DNA of 64,000 nt, taken from the NCBI GenBank assembly GCA_963971425.1, contig OZ020517.1, positions 25,934,668-25,998,667 of the forward strand, given 5' to 3'. This document shows, in pieces, positions 39,440 to 50,904 of this stretch. The position numbers and the translations under genes were made by a program. This stretch comes from Bryoerythrophyllum caledonicum (taxonomy: Eukaryota > Streptophyta > Bryopsida > Pottiales > Pottiaceae). Each line of letters starts with the position of its first letter. Position 1 is the first letter of the stretch. The notes under the pieces were generated by a model. That model saw only the letters and a list, made by a program, of their open reading frames with translations. It ran no database searches and was not told the origin of the DNA.

Positions 39440-41690
39440 TTGGCTGGATTTTATCAAAGAGCATTAGAACCAACATTAGAATTAGTCCATGTTGTAAATG
39501 CCCAAAGTTCAAGTAACTCTAATTCATCAAGTGCTAACAACAAAATCACAGCTGCTAGGTTGTTATGGAAAGAAAAGTGGTTGCAAGATTATGATTGGTT
39601 GCAATTCAATAATGAATTAGGAATAATGTATTATATCATTTGTAAAGAACGTGGAGGTAAGGGTGCATTTGCAACATTGGGATCCACAAATTTCAAGGCT
39701 TCAGCCCTTCATGATTGTGCCAACACGGGGCAGCACAAGAAATTGGCGTGGGCAACACAAAGTCGGAGCAAAAGAATGGAGAAGATTGTATCACAAGCTA
39801 CAAGAACATGTGATGAAGCGCTGATGTCTCTTTTTAAAACTGCCTATTATGTAGGCAAAGAGCTTATTCCATTTAATAAGTTCATTTCTTTGTGCCAATT
39901 GTTGTTGTCAGTAAATGCTACAATAACTAATAAGTTGTATCATAATGATAAAGCTTGTGCGGACATGGTAGTGTCTATATCTAGTGTTCTTAAAAGAAAA
40001 TGCTTGATAGAATTAGGGATCCTCAAATTTTTGGCATTTTGATTGATGAATCTACAGATATTTCTGTATTAAGTCATTTAGTTGTACTTGCAACCATTCT
40101 TGAAGATGGTGTGCCTATTTGTGGTTTTCTTGGCTTGCTTCACATCCCTGCAGGAAAAAATGATGTTGCTATCATTTATGATTTATTATTAACATGTTTC
40201 AATTACCGGAGATTGGATTTGGATAGATTTGTTGGGTTTGGTTCAGATGGAGCTGTTGTGATGACCGGAAATTGCATTGGAGTGGCAGCACGTCTAAAAA
40301 ACAAGGTAAATTCATTTCTATCGAGTATCCATTGTGTTGTGCATAGGACTAATCTTGCCTCATTGGATGCTGCTAAGAGTGGACCTTGCAAAACTTTATC
40401 AACCTTGCTTGATACTTTAATAAATGATACCGCAACCCATTTTAAAAGATCCATGAAGGCTAGATGTAAACTTGCTGAATTAGAAGTAGAATTAAATGAT
40501 GCATAAAAATCATTAAAGAGATATAAAAAAATTTGATGGTTGTCTAGGTGGCAATCAATTACCACTTTGTGTGATATCTTAGAAAGTGTCTTAACTTATT
40601 TTCAAGATGTTAAGAATGGTGATGGGAATAATGACTCAATTTTCACATGATTAAGGAATTTTAAACATATTTATTGTTTGTATTTCTTGGGTGACATTTT
40701 ACATGGCTTGTCAATTTTGAGCAAAATTTTCAATACAAGTTTGTAGATATTAGCAGTGTTGGTGCTTTGGTTAAAGCTGAAATTACATCTATAAAAATAT
40801 TATTTATTATTGAATCTATTGATTTAAATGTATCCACTTTAATAAAGAGAACGGTTACCACATAATCCCCAAATTTGGCCCTCTAGGTGGGTGTTTGAGG
40901 AGGTTATCTTCTGAAATTAGGGGAAATAAATTTAATGATATTCTTATGATTAGGGATAGAAGTGGAGTTGATTTTGCTGAAGCTATCTTTCTTTAAGTAT
41001 CTTTTGCTGAGGAGATTTTTAAAGGGTTAGAAAATCGTTTTAAAGATAATTGTTAGTTTTAATAACTTTAAAGGGTTAGAAAATCGTTTTAAAGACATTG
41101 TTAGTTGTTTTAAAGTTCTAAATCCTGTTGAATTGCCCTCAAGACAAGTTGGTATGGCTAATTGGGGTGTTCTAGAGCTTGAAAGACTTTGTGATCATTT
41201 TGGTCACGATAAAAGAATTGATGGGAAAGATTTTTCTGCTTTGGAGAATATTGATGCTATTAGAAGAGAGTTTTTTGCCTTTAAAGTTTAAGCTCCCACG
41301 GAATGGCATGATAAAAGTTTTAATGATGTATGGTTTGTCATAAATTGGAATCAATCTCTTCGTGGTAAATATGATAATCTTCGTATTCTTGCTGATATTG
41401 CTAGAGTCCAATGTGTCAGTACCGCTAAATGTGAGCGTGCTTTTTCAATTCAAAATTGTATCAAGACTAAAAGCCGCAATAAATTAGACACTAAACATTT
41501 AGAGTGTATCATGCATGTTGCTATGGAAGATGTTTGTGGTGATCTTGATAATGTACTAGTGGAGGCCATTGCTTTGTGGAGGAACTCCACAAAGTTTAGA
41601 TGGTTATTTTCTCATCCAGAAAAATGCCTTTCAGGTCATCCACCTCTTCAAGGTGAAGAAGATATTTCTGATTTTGATTCTAATGTGTGA
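39440..41690 (+). pseudogene. hAT transposase pseudogene
   Basis: Family landmarks appear in order. First is an N-terminal zinc-finger-like region (WLQFNNELGIMYYIICKE). Then comes ILIDESTDISVLSHLVV, with the first catalytic acid region. FGSDGAVVMTGNCIGVAARL and SIHCVVHRTNLAS follow. Near the C terminus is the dimerisation block CERAFSIQNCIKTKSRNKLD. Breaks: a one-base loss in an A-run near 39998 shifts the frame between the first and second parts, there is a TAA at 40504-40506, and several further stops and shifts fall between 40506 and 41290. The last part (41150-41690) is again mostly open, with a TAA at 41289-41291. The protein resembles the ZNF862-like branch of hAT transposases. Not functional. 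Confidence 0.85.
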
Positions 41691-41793
41691 TTAGTTTTTT
41701 TGCATGTAGTATTGTATGGTAGATTACTCCTTTATCATGTTGTGGCCTTATCTTTATGAGCTGATTTAAGACCTAGGTATGATAGAAGAGTAA

Positions 41794-41849
41794 ATCCATG
41801 GTCATCAACCGGTTGATGGATGAAGTCAGGTTCAATTCCTGCCATGGAT
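41794..41849 (+). other. tRNA-like hairpin lacking one arm
   Basis: A 7-bp perfect stem (ATCCATG / CATGGAT) closes a 56-nt segment. Inside are a perfect 6-bp hairpin CATCAA-CCGG-TTGATG and a T-arm-like TCAGG-TTCAATT-CCTGC, which contains the canonical GGTTCAATTCC box. There is room for only two arms, so this is not a normal tRNA gene. It could be a truncated tRNA relic or coincidence. It lies in the hAT 3' region. Confidence 0.3.
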
Positions 41850-42370
41850 AAATTATTGTGGTTGATTGGATGTCATAACTTGTTCATCTTCATTGTTGTT
41901 GATTTATTGTGATAATTTGTTCATCATTATTGTTGTTAATTTGATGTGATAACTTGTTTATCATTTTGTTCTTTAATTGTATGAAATAAATTATTGACCA
42001 TGGTTATTGTATGTTAATTATTACATATTGTTGTAGTATGTTGACCGTTACATGTTGTAGTTACGTAGTATGTTGTCAATTGATATCATATTAGTACATT
42101 GGAAAACCGGTTTATCTAAGAATGAACAGGTTTTTGGCCGGTTCAAATTGCAATTTAGAGGAAATTTACCGGTTCTAATTAAAAATCAAAGGCAAAAAAC
42201 CGGTACAAGGTAATGGCAACAAGCCATGGCCGGTTGAATCCAAACAATGATCGGTTGAAGTTTTGAAAATGGAGGATTAAAGCTGCTTCAGCTCAAATTC
42301 TTCCTGAAAGCTGATTCCGGGGCCCCGGTCGATCGTTTTGGCAATTACCATTCCCGGTATGGCTCTCTGA

Positions 42371-42815
42371 GCCTAGGGCACACTAACCCCTTGTTCCCCC
42401 TTGTGGGATGAAGGGGGTAGATGCCCGTGGGATGAATCATCCCTCCCAGCCAGCCAAAGTGGTGAAACTCGAGCTGGCTGGCACACAAACCCCTCTTGGC
42501 ATGTGCCCAAGTCCGTGCGCTCCTCTCGCCCGCCGTGACACATTTCTCTACAAAATACTTGTGACGGGTATTGCCGCTACATATTTCTCTACGAAATATT
42601 TGTAATGGATATTGCCTCATGTGAAGCTTGTAGATATGAGAGCACGTGTAGGGTTTGACTCTGTACCTCCCCAAGTGTTCTCAATGCTATCCTTTGTGTC
42701 CATCTGATACTAATATTGAACATATTATTTTCTTTCATGGTTTCCATTCCGCATAGATTGGTCCTTCAGGCTCATCTTTTGTGCTTAGATATGTTGTCAT
42801 TGAAGCAATATTTGT
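42371..42815 (+). repeat. Left inverted arm of the 42.4-44.7 kb element
   Basis: This arm pairs with 44267-44658 on the opposite strand over about 400-450 bp with indels. It contains an extra ~45-base internal duplication of the CATTTCTCTACAAAATA block (at about 42541 and 42582) that the right arm lacks. Confidence 0.75.
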
Positions 42816-43033
42816 TGTAATCTCGTATTGATTAGAGAGGTTTAAAGCTGTAAGATTCTTATTTCATTCTTGCTTATGTGTAGTTTTTTCCATTCTACGG
42901 GATGGAGTTATCCGGCTTACCACTTGTCGTTCTCGACCGAGACTACAAGGAAGTCCCTCGTGCGGAGAAGCCATGGCATTGCAAGGTCAAGAATGTGGCT
43001 TGAATCCGTGGAAGAATCGGCGACACTTGAATA

Positions 43034-43558
43034 ATGATCTTCATCATCGCCATTTGCATGGAGCTCATGCAAATGAGCTCCATGCATGGAGCTCAAACAC
43101 TTGGTCATCCGTGGAAGGTGGAACGACTGTGCAAAATATACTCCCGCCGTATGAATGCAAGAATTTTAACGAAGCCATTCAAGAGACAACATAAGGAGTT
43201 TCGGAAAAAATTCCAAGTGTGGACGGAGGCGGCGGAGGTGTTATTCGCACAGGTGGAGATGGTGGCCACCGTTGACCGTAATGCATGGGAAAAACCTTTC
43301 ATTGCCATAGCAATGGGGAAGAAGTATGTCACTCACCTCAAGGCAAAGAAGGAAGAAGTTGGAGAATTGGATGCGGCATGCCTTGACGCACTACAGCGCC
43401 ATCCCAGTTTTGCCAACGTGGTTACGGAGTTGAAGTTACGCCGTGGTGCGGACAAGTTGGAGATTGCACACTTGAAGGATCTTCACCACATTTTCAACCT
43501 AAAAAAGGAATGTATAAATGCACGATTGCACCTACATTGCCCCATCCTTGTCTACTAG
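43034..43558 (+). CDS. Unrecognised ORF inside the inverted-arm element, 174 codons
   Basis: The product is mostly helical and charged (for example KPFKRQHKEFRKKFQVWTEA, YVTHLKAKKEEVGELDAACL and LRRGADKLEIAHLKDLHHIF). It has no cysteine-histidine finger, no DDE-type catalytic block, and no signal or membrane segment that I can identify. The local base composition is richer in G and C than its flanks. It lies between the inverted arms, so it may be an element-specific protein, a remnant of a transposase in another reading frame, or a captured host fragment. The first ~25 residues precede the coherent region, so the true start may be later or an upstream exon may exist. Function unknown. Confidence 0.45.
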   Translation: MIFIIAICMELMQMSSMHGAQTLGHPWKVERLCKIYSRRMNARILTKPFKRQHKEFRKKFQVWTEAAEVLFAQVEMVATVDRNAWEKPFIAIAMGKKYVTHLKAKKEEVGELDAACLDALQRHPSFANVVTELKLRRGADKLEIAHLKDLHHIFNLKKECINARLHLHCPILVY

Positions 43559-44266
43559 CATTCTCCTCTGTAATGTCATGGAATGAAATAGGGCTAGGCG
43601 GAGGATTGTGGATGTTGATAGTCTTTCGTGATTTTGGCATGTTGACTCCATAACAAAAAGTTAGAATGTAAGAAAGGCAATTTGAGTAATGGAAAGTAAA
43701 GTGGTGGATAGGTCAATTTGAGTACATAAATATTAATTATTTTTAATGCGGTAGGTATGAAAAAAAAAATTTGAATTATGAGAAATTTATGTAATTCTAA
43801 GGGTAGGGAAGATAAAATATACATAGCAACACCCTTCACGGAGATGACAACTAAAAAACATTCCTTAGATATTTTGTTAATATCCGTCACGATACAAGAA
43901 AATGAAATAAAACGTCTCTCGTTTCTTATCACAATATCCATCACAAAGGAAAAAGGTCTCTGTAAATGTACTTGAGTGTGCATTTAAAAGGCAATATCCA
44001 TCACACACAGTAAAAGTTCCCTAGAATGTCCCTCAGAGCCTGTGCATACCAATCGCAATACCTTTCACGCACACAATCAAATTTAAAAAATAAGTCACTA
44101 TCTACATCCATGATGTATCTAGCATAAAGTTGTGCCATAAAAACCCTAAGTCACACGAAATGGAATGATTGAAACATGCCTCATATCCTAAACAATAATA
44201 TATCACTTATTGAAGAAACTAATGTATCACTGAAGAAACTTGAAAATATAAAACTCAAACCCTAGT

Positions 44267-44658
44267 TCTCAATGACAACATTCCTAAGCACAAAAGATGA
44301 GCTCGACGGATCAATCTATGCGGAATGGAAACCATGAAAGAAAATAATATATTCAATATTAGTATCAGATGAACACAAAGGATAGCACTTAAGGAGGTAC
44401 AGAAACAAATCCTACACGTGCTTCTACACACACAAGCTTCACATGAGGCAGTACCCGTTATGGATATTTTGTAGAGAAATGTATCACGACGGGTGAGAGG
44501 AGCGCACATGCCAAGGCACATGCCGGGAGGGGGAGAGGGTTTGTGTGCCAGTCGGTTGGGGTTTCACCACTTGGCTGGATCTCAGGTATGACTCATCCCA
44601 CGTGCAACTGCCCCCTTTATTCCACGAGGGGGAACGAGAAGGTCGGTTTGCCCTGGGC
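44267..44658 (-). repeat. Right inverted arm of the 42.4-44.7 kb element
   Basis: Inverse copy of 42371-42815. It ends GTTTGCCCTGGGC, followed by the GGCTCTCT duplication. Confidence 0.75.
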
Positions 44659-44787
44659 GGCTCTCTTATATAGCATCACATAATAATAGCATTTTTGTTG
44701 GGGGCCTCGTGCCTTGGTGGAGATGATCTCATTGTCCTCACGGCTTCAGAAAGCACGGCAAATAATGGAATGTCACGTCGTCCTCGT

Positions 44788-44867
44788 CAGCCACATCGTC
44801 TGCCACATTGCCCTAGGCAGCCACGCCGTCTGCCACGTCATCCTATTCAGCCATGTCATTCACCAAT
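44788..44867. repeat. Imperfect tandem repeat, 30-bp unit
   Basis: CAGCCACATCGTCTGCCAC recurs at a 30-base period (44788, 44818, 44848) with increasing divergence. Confidence 0.65.
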
Positions 44868-45081
44868 TTGGCACATTTCCGATGCCAACACCCCTGAGTC
44901 CGAACATGAAACATGATGAGAGTTGTTTTATGTACTCTTCTCTTGCTACTATTCTATCTTGACCTCCGAGAAGAGGCATCAAGGATATTCTACGCTAATG
45001 TTGGTTTTGTCCCAATAATCACTCCACATATTATTTTCTAGATTTTTGAACAAACTTTCTTCTGGATGTATAAGAATTTGA

Positions 45082-45151
45082 TTGAATTTTAGGAAGCTAC
45101 TACAGATATAGTGAAGTTGAATTTTAGGAAGCTACTACAGATATAGTGAAG
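45082..45151. repeat. Exact tandem duplication, 35-bp unit
   Basis: The unit beginning TTGAATTTTAGGAAGC is present twice, at 45082 and 45117, without visible differences. This points to a recent local duplication. Confidence 0.85.
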
Positions 45152-48100
45152 TTAAGGCTCAATCTTAAGAAATATTATAATTCTTTTAAAACCTAAAATA
45201 TACTTAAATAGGTGTCTAAACTCAAATATACTATAAATGGGGGTCTAAAGTAAAATTTTGTCAGCACTGAGGTGTTAAAGCTGACAATAGTATGCAATAT
45301 TTAGGCTTTGGTTGCATGTGTAGTAGCGCTATCCCCAACAATAATTGTTTTATTCACGATAGTCATCAAGGCCAATGTTACTCTTTCTCTTCTTATATTA
45401 GTGATACTTTGCTTCAAACATTTTTGCAGTTCTTTAAAGTACAATATACAAATTTGATTTCAAGACTATTTAAACATGTTTGACAAGATAGGAACGCTAG
45501 AATTGCCACTATGAGAAATTTTTATATGTGTAAGAATTCAAGAAACTCATAGTATGTTACTTTTACAAATTAATTATGAAAATGCTTAACAAATTTTCTA
45601 AGTTTAAATTGTTTGAGATTAGTATTTAACGTAGTCTTTTTTGCAATTCTCAAATAAAATGAACTTTAGTAATGGAAAAGATTAATTCTATTGCAAATTC
45701 AAGTGGATTGATTCTATTCTCTAGGCTCCAAAAAGATACATCACAAAAAAAGGTTTAGCATTCTCTATTGATTGTGTGTTTGTTGCCAAAACCCTTCCAC
45801 CTATCCAATACTTAATTGGATTACCCATCTAATTGACATCTAATTCAGTAGTTACTTTATGCATGATTTTACTCAATTTTGCAGCCAACAAGCAACCAAT
45901 GAATTCAAATTCACCTTAATACAATGATTGGAAACTAAAAGTTGCTTGCATATAGTTTGTCTATGTGATTACAAAAATAATGTCATTAGTTGTGCATTTT
46001 GGAGTATATAAATCAGGATTCTTTTGAGTATGTATGATTCTACTTCAAAATATTCTAGTGCGTTTTATAATATGCTTATAGAAGAACATCTGTAGCTCTA
46101 GCTTGGAAGAAGTCTACGACTTTTGCTCATTGTTGTAAACCTTTTTTTTTTTTTTGTAATTTGATAATAAGATATTGTTGCACCTATGCACTACATTCTC
46201 CACAAAATAAATCAATCCACTAAACTTGCCGGTTCCATTTTGCTTGCTACGTTAGATTGCAACAAGTTCAGCAAAAATTCTTCAATAGATACAACCTCAC
46301 AGTCCCCAGTCAAGTCCCCGCCCTCTTCCCTAGAAATGTTGCCAAGTATCTCCCAGTTAAGTCCCTAGTTAAGCCACCATCCAATATCTGGCACGTGCCA
46401 TCACCGGACGTTACATGTGACCTTTACTATAAGAGACATAAATTCAATATTGATATTATATTGTTTCTATATTGGGGCAATGACTCAAGGTTTGCCTAAT
46501 GAATGCTTGTTGCTGATGCCAGAGCTGCCATTTTGGGAACTAGAAGGATCTAATGAAGTGCTTACAAGGTCAAAATTTCTACAACAGAGATGGCTATGCG
46601 ACTTGCATGTGCAATGAGAGGAAATTGTTTTGTATCATTGGAAGTGTTTGATCTTAATGAGGAGAGGGATTATGAATTTATACCCGAGATGGTTCAAGGG
46701 CTGGCAACGGCTTGGTTGGGAAGCTAGTCGTCATGTGGATGTTGTGAGAGTCGGACAATTGTTCAATGCATGGAGATGAAGGTGAAGGAATTTGCATGTC
46801 AGAATGCCAAAGATACAAGAAAGTCTGGTATGAATACAGGTTTTAATTGATTGTTGATTAGACAGTTACTCTTAAATAGTTTGTTGTAGTGACAAAGGGC
46901 ACTATCTGTGGAGACTACATCGTCTTCCTTTCCAAGGAGCTTGTTCTTCACATGACATTCGGGTATTCATAGTACATGCAAGGGTTTGGTCTACATGAGT
47001 TGTTGAATGACTATCTAAGGTGTACTAGCCTTGTATGCCACCTTTTAAACATTGCAAGTCTGTAAATGGGCCTGAAACCGCCAAAATCTCATGAAAAATG
47101 GAGGAAATTATTTCTGCGATTGTAAGTGGCGCTCATGGATAAAAAAACAGTCACTTGACACGTAACAAGGTAGCAAAATTGAGAATTATTTACAGCGCAA
47201 TATTATTGGAAACTTGTCAAGTTTTTACAGGTGGGATGATGGTCATTAGTTGGAAGATTGGCGGTGATATGCATTGAAGATTGTGGTTTTTAGGAATAGC
47301 TGTGGCGATTTTGTACCAAATAAAGCAAGCAAATGGGCAATTATCGCACAGTAAAATGAAGAGATTGTTGTTGTGAGGATAGCTTGCTCCAAAATTTCCG
47401 TTCTATCAAATACATTAGTTAAGGTCAGGGATTCAAGTGAGTTGCAAGATGGCGGAGTGTGGCGAGTTGCAAAGGGAGAAACACATATGTGACAGAATTT
47501 TGATTTTGATACGCACTTAATGGGACATACTTATTTTCAAATACTTTAGTTTTGTCATTCTCACAAATCTCACACATGTCTAGGAACCAATGTTATTTTG
47601 CGGGCAATCCAAAAATCATAGCCCCGCAATTAGCTGCCATGAAGTGGCCACCTTCGACCTTGTTGACAACGCGGCGTATACGGGCCTCTGCTACAAGATC
47701 AGTAGCATGGCACAGTTTAAGTTGCAAGCAAAAGCTGGGTTGGTCTACATGTAGATGCATTACACACGGCTCACTGCGACCTCTCTCGCCGTTGTCAACA
47801 CCTAGTTGTGGAACCTTGAGATTATGAAATGGATCTTGTGCAGCGACACACACTCGATCCACTTCCAAACCACATAGTTCCGTTCTAGTCCCAAACGCAC
47901 CGCATCATGTGTCCATCTTACTCTAAAAGCAGTTGCATCTGTTGGTCTACGCCGACGACCACCTGCAGTGCCTGTCAAATCCAAGGAAGAACCCACTAGT
48001 CATCAATACAACCCTCCGCCGAATGTTTGGCTTTGTATAACAAGCACATGAAGGCTTCTACACATCATTGATCTCCTTCCAAAGGCCTTTCAGCACAGTC

Positions 48101-49347
48101 GAACAATGTGTCCATCATCTCAACCTAGGCAACTTGTGTATCAAATTGGCGAATGGTTCAGATGCGAATGGATTGGGTACGCCCTTCCTCAAAAATCTAG
48201 ATTATATGGATAACAGAAGCAATATAATCTTTGTCTCTCGGCTTCACAACAAGGTTCTTCAAACCTTAGTAGAATGGGCAGAGACTCGGGACAAAAGAGT
48301 GGGCAAAGAGACAGAGAGAAGAGGATGAGAGAGTCAAAGAGGGAGGTGGAAGAGACGGAACCATAACCATTGGTCCCTACCACGTGAAAGTGGCCCAAGT
48401 TTTGTAGAAAGCTATGGTGGAATTAGAAAGGTTTGGCGTCCATTTTAAGCCATCCATACGGTGTTGTTAGTTCACCATCATGGTGTTAAACCAATTTAGT
48501 CAAGTCCACCTTGCACATGAATATTGTTGGATACCTCAACTATAGGAAGCCCTTTCATGCTGATTTGGAGGGATATGTGTACAAATAACGTTGTTCATGA
48601 AATAAATAATAGGCACTAATTTGTCCTTTTCAAGGCCATATGGGTCCTACCTACAGACGCTTATGAGTTGGCATGGCAGCACCTCTCGAAAAACCAAATC
48701 TATTTCATACTTCATCCAGTTTTGATTTTAAAAAACGGCATTCTCCTTTAAAGCTTAAGTTCTTTCACTAAAAAAATATTTAAAAAAAACTCCAGAGTTT
48801 ATCAATTGCCCATTTCCTTGAAGTGGCGGTCATAGGCTGGTATACCTTAATAACCAATCAAGAAAATGGATGTTGTTTGTGCTTTGAACTCCCTCCAAGG
48901 TGCTTTTGTCACCCAACGGATCATATAATGAAACAAGTCATTCAAGTGACTTGTTTCAAGCCACTAAAAACACGGAGCACCCTCTATATGATAATACTTG
49001 AAACTGGCTTTCAACATTCCTATTGTAACATGACACACATGCTGCACTTTGGAAGGAAGTATATAGTTACTTCACAGGCATTTACTGACGTCCAAAAGAG
49101 GTAATTAGAGAAACACGATTACTCTGGATGCTCTAATGGTTTGAGCTCATTATGAGGCCTGATATCATGCGTTGGAACAGGCTCATATCGTCACTTGAAC
49201 GCTCTGTCATGTATTCTATACTCACATAACTACAAACGTAATTCATACAACTACAAATGGTAAAAATCCGAAGAATAACGGGAACAACAAGACTCGGGGA
49301 CAATCTCGTTCAGTAAAAAAAAAAGTGGAGTTTGTTTCATCATATCA
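45152..49347. other. Intergenic, no supported gene; coding-like debris at about 47625-48200
   Basis: Mostly AT-rich. From 47625 the plus strand can be read as a coherent stretch (HEVATFDLVDNAAYTGLCYK, then ISSMAQFKLQAKAGLVYM) continuing with several stops to about 48200. It may be a decayed gene or element but I could not assign a family, and other frames are also open there. A poly-T run of about 14 occurs near 46143. Confidence 0.35.
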
Positions 49348-50442
49348 TCAAGGAAAACAAGCTCCCTTAACTTGAGAGCCTGGAGGCAGGCGGCCTAGCC
49401 CAGGTAAGATGACTTTAAAGCTGCGAGGCATCGGCGTTGGGTCATAGTTGAAGCCAGTAAGCAATACGCCTGCAAGAAAAACACCAGAGGAAGTGATATG
49501 AGACGAACGGAGAATTTAGTGGCAACACCTACTTTGAAATCCTCAAAGGAGAGTGAACCTGGATTATTGTATCTCACCGTGGCTCATGATGCCATTGATT
49601 TCAGTCGGTGGCAAATTCGCCACAAATAGAACCTTCTTGCCCACTGCGTCTTCGACGTCCATCACATACTTGCACTCGGAGACAACCGTCCTCTGCTCAC
49701 ATCCTATATCCACCTGCAACAGTACCACAAACTTCAGATGTTCAGTGCAAATTCTGAGGAAACATGGTCCTCACCAGGAGGGTTCAGAGATTCAAGTTAC
49801 CGTGAGCTGCAAAAACTTTCGGCTCATTGTCGGCTTCCCTCGCTTGGCCGTCATCTCCGCATCTTGCACAGGCTTTGCATCTGTCTGCACACCAAGGATG
49901 ACCATCAAAACCATGCGAGATGCTCAAATTTTAACAGAGGTTAGCCTCGACCAAAACCCTAAGCACTAAGAGCAGCCAACAACCGAAGCAGTACCCAGTG
50001 GGCTTACAATGAGGCCAACACGGACATCCACAGACTGGAAAACTGACGGGTCGATCTCGGACATCACAGCAGGGCATGCCACACGGTCAGTGGTTTCTGG
50101 CACCTCCGCTGTATCGGTGTGGCCACGAACATGTAAACCAAGAGCATTCTTCCTTCGCTGCAGCCCTTCTGCAGTCAATCACGCAACAAAATAACTACAG
50201 ATTCAATCTCACAAGTGGTGAGAAAACGTGTCAAACAGGAGAGATACAATGTCGCGAGAGCCCAAAAATGGTGCGTCACGATCACCTGATCTAATCTGCG
50301 CGCTGTGAAACTCACGAACGGACCCGAACGAAGAAGACCACCCAACGCCCTGACTTGCGGGTGGAGCCCCGCCTCGTGACGTCTGTCTCAAAGGTTGCTG
50401 CAGCTGCACTGCGACTGGCGATGCAGAGAATGCTAACGCCAT
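49348..50442 (-). CDS. Probable plastid-targeted tRNA-binding (CsaA/EMAPII-type) OB-fold protein
   Basis: Five exons join in phase into 219 residues: 50286-50442, 50008-50168, 49801-49884, 49578-49713, 49348-49469, all GT-AG. Residues 1 to about 50 are rich in Ser, Ala, Arg and Gln with few acidic residues, like a chloroplast transit peptide. The second half follows the tRNA_bind OB-fold layout: FQSVDVRVGLI (first strand), FLQLTVDIGCEQRTVVSECK, DAVGKKVLFVANLPPTEING and IMSHGVLLTG. In the family these correspond to the blocks around DVGE-RTVVSGL, KVVVLCNLKP and SHGM. Such domains bind tRNA or act as small RNA chaperones beside synthetases. The segment usually reading KHPDADKLY is replaced by a Lys-rich stretch, so the protein is divergent. 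It lies head to head with the Clot gene. Confidence 0.65.
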
Positions 50443-50904
50443 TGCAAAGCCCTACTACGAGAAAATAATCTTCCAAAAATGAAAACCCAAACAAGGTTAT
50501 CCAACTAAACTTCCTTCCAATCCACCCACATTGCAGCTCCTAAACCTTGCACTCGCAACAATTCACCTACACAACCCAATACCCAGCCTCCCCGAAATGA
50601 AAAACCCTATCCTTTGTAATCCTTGATTCCTGACTGTGATTCTGAGATTATTGTCCACGTGGACAGAACTATCCTGCATAAAATTCGTAAAAACTCATGG
50701 TGACATGGCGAAAAGTTTTGTGGGTGATGTGGGACCTACCGATGATATTAGGTCGCGAGTCGCAACTCGTGGTCTTCTGGACGACGGAGTGATCATCGAT
50801 GTGACTCTGAAAGAGACGATTCTCTAGCGTACCCAAGTTGAGTCTGGAGAAATCGCTGCACGGAATCAGTTACACATCTTTGTAGTTTTCGGGGTTTTGG
50901 AACG
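50443..50904. promoter_or_regulatory. Shared upstream region of two divergent genes
   Basis: Only 462 bp separate the start codons of the OB-fold gene (minus) and the Clot gene (plus), so both promoters and 5' untranslated regions must lie here. No TATA box or named site is convincingly placed. A bidirectional promoter is possible but inferred from spacing only. Confidence 0.4.

Larger units (their letters stand above)
37966..42340. mobile_element. hAT-superfamily transposon, decayed, with CCGGTTGA subterminal motifs
   Basis: The transposase remnant at 39440-41690 is flanked on both sides by clusters of CCGGTT-type strings. On the left they fall between about 37980 and 38155 (for example GGCCGGTTGATTTG and GTCCGGTTGAATTG). 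On the right they fall between about 42103 and 42260 (for example GGCCGGTTCAAATTG and GGCCGGTTGAATCC). Repeated short subterminal motifs are typical of hAT transposase binding sites. The exact ends and an 8-bp duplication could not be fixed; TGATTCC occurs next to CCGGGG or GGGGCC strings on both sides, near 37962 and 42312. A Pro/Arg-coding CCTCCTCGCCCGCCTC-rich tract lies at 38380-38700. Confidence 0.7.
42371..44658. mobile_element. 2.3-kb element with long inverted arms and 8-bp target duplication
   Basis: The left arm (42371 to about 42815) and right arm (about 44267 to 44658) are inverted copies of each other. Matching blocks include GTTCCCCCTTGTGG / CCACGAGGGGGAAC, ACATTTCTCTACAAAATA / TATTTTGTAGAGAAATGT and TCTGATACTAATATTGAA / TTCAATATTAGTATCAGA. 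The terminal strings are GCCTAGGGCACAC and its inverse GTTTGCCCTGGGC, the same type as the MITE at 9352-9632. GGCTCTCT occurs directly outside both ends (42361-42368 with a 2-base gap, and 44659-44666), consistent with an 8-bp duplication. The arms enclose an unrecognised ORF (43034-43558). Confidence 0.75.

Noticed and set aside
42408..42605. Open stretches in the left arm of the 42.4-44.7 kb element
   Set aside because: They fall in the inverted arm, and the mirrored arm does not preserve the frame.
47552..47868. Two overlapping ~91-codon open stretches on opposite strands
   Set aside because: Neither has a recognisable motif, and the more protein-like reading is in a third frame that is broken.
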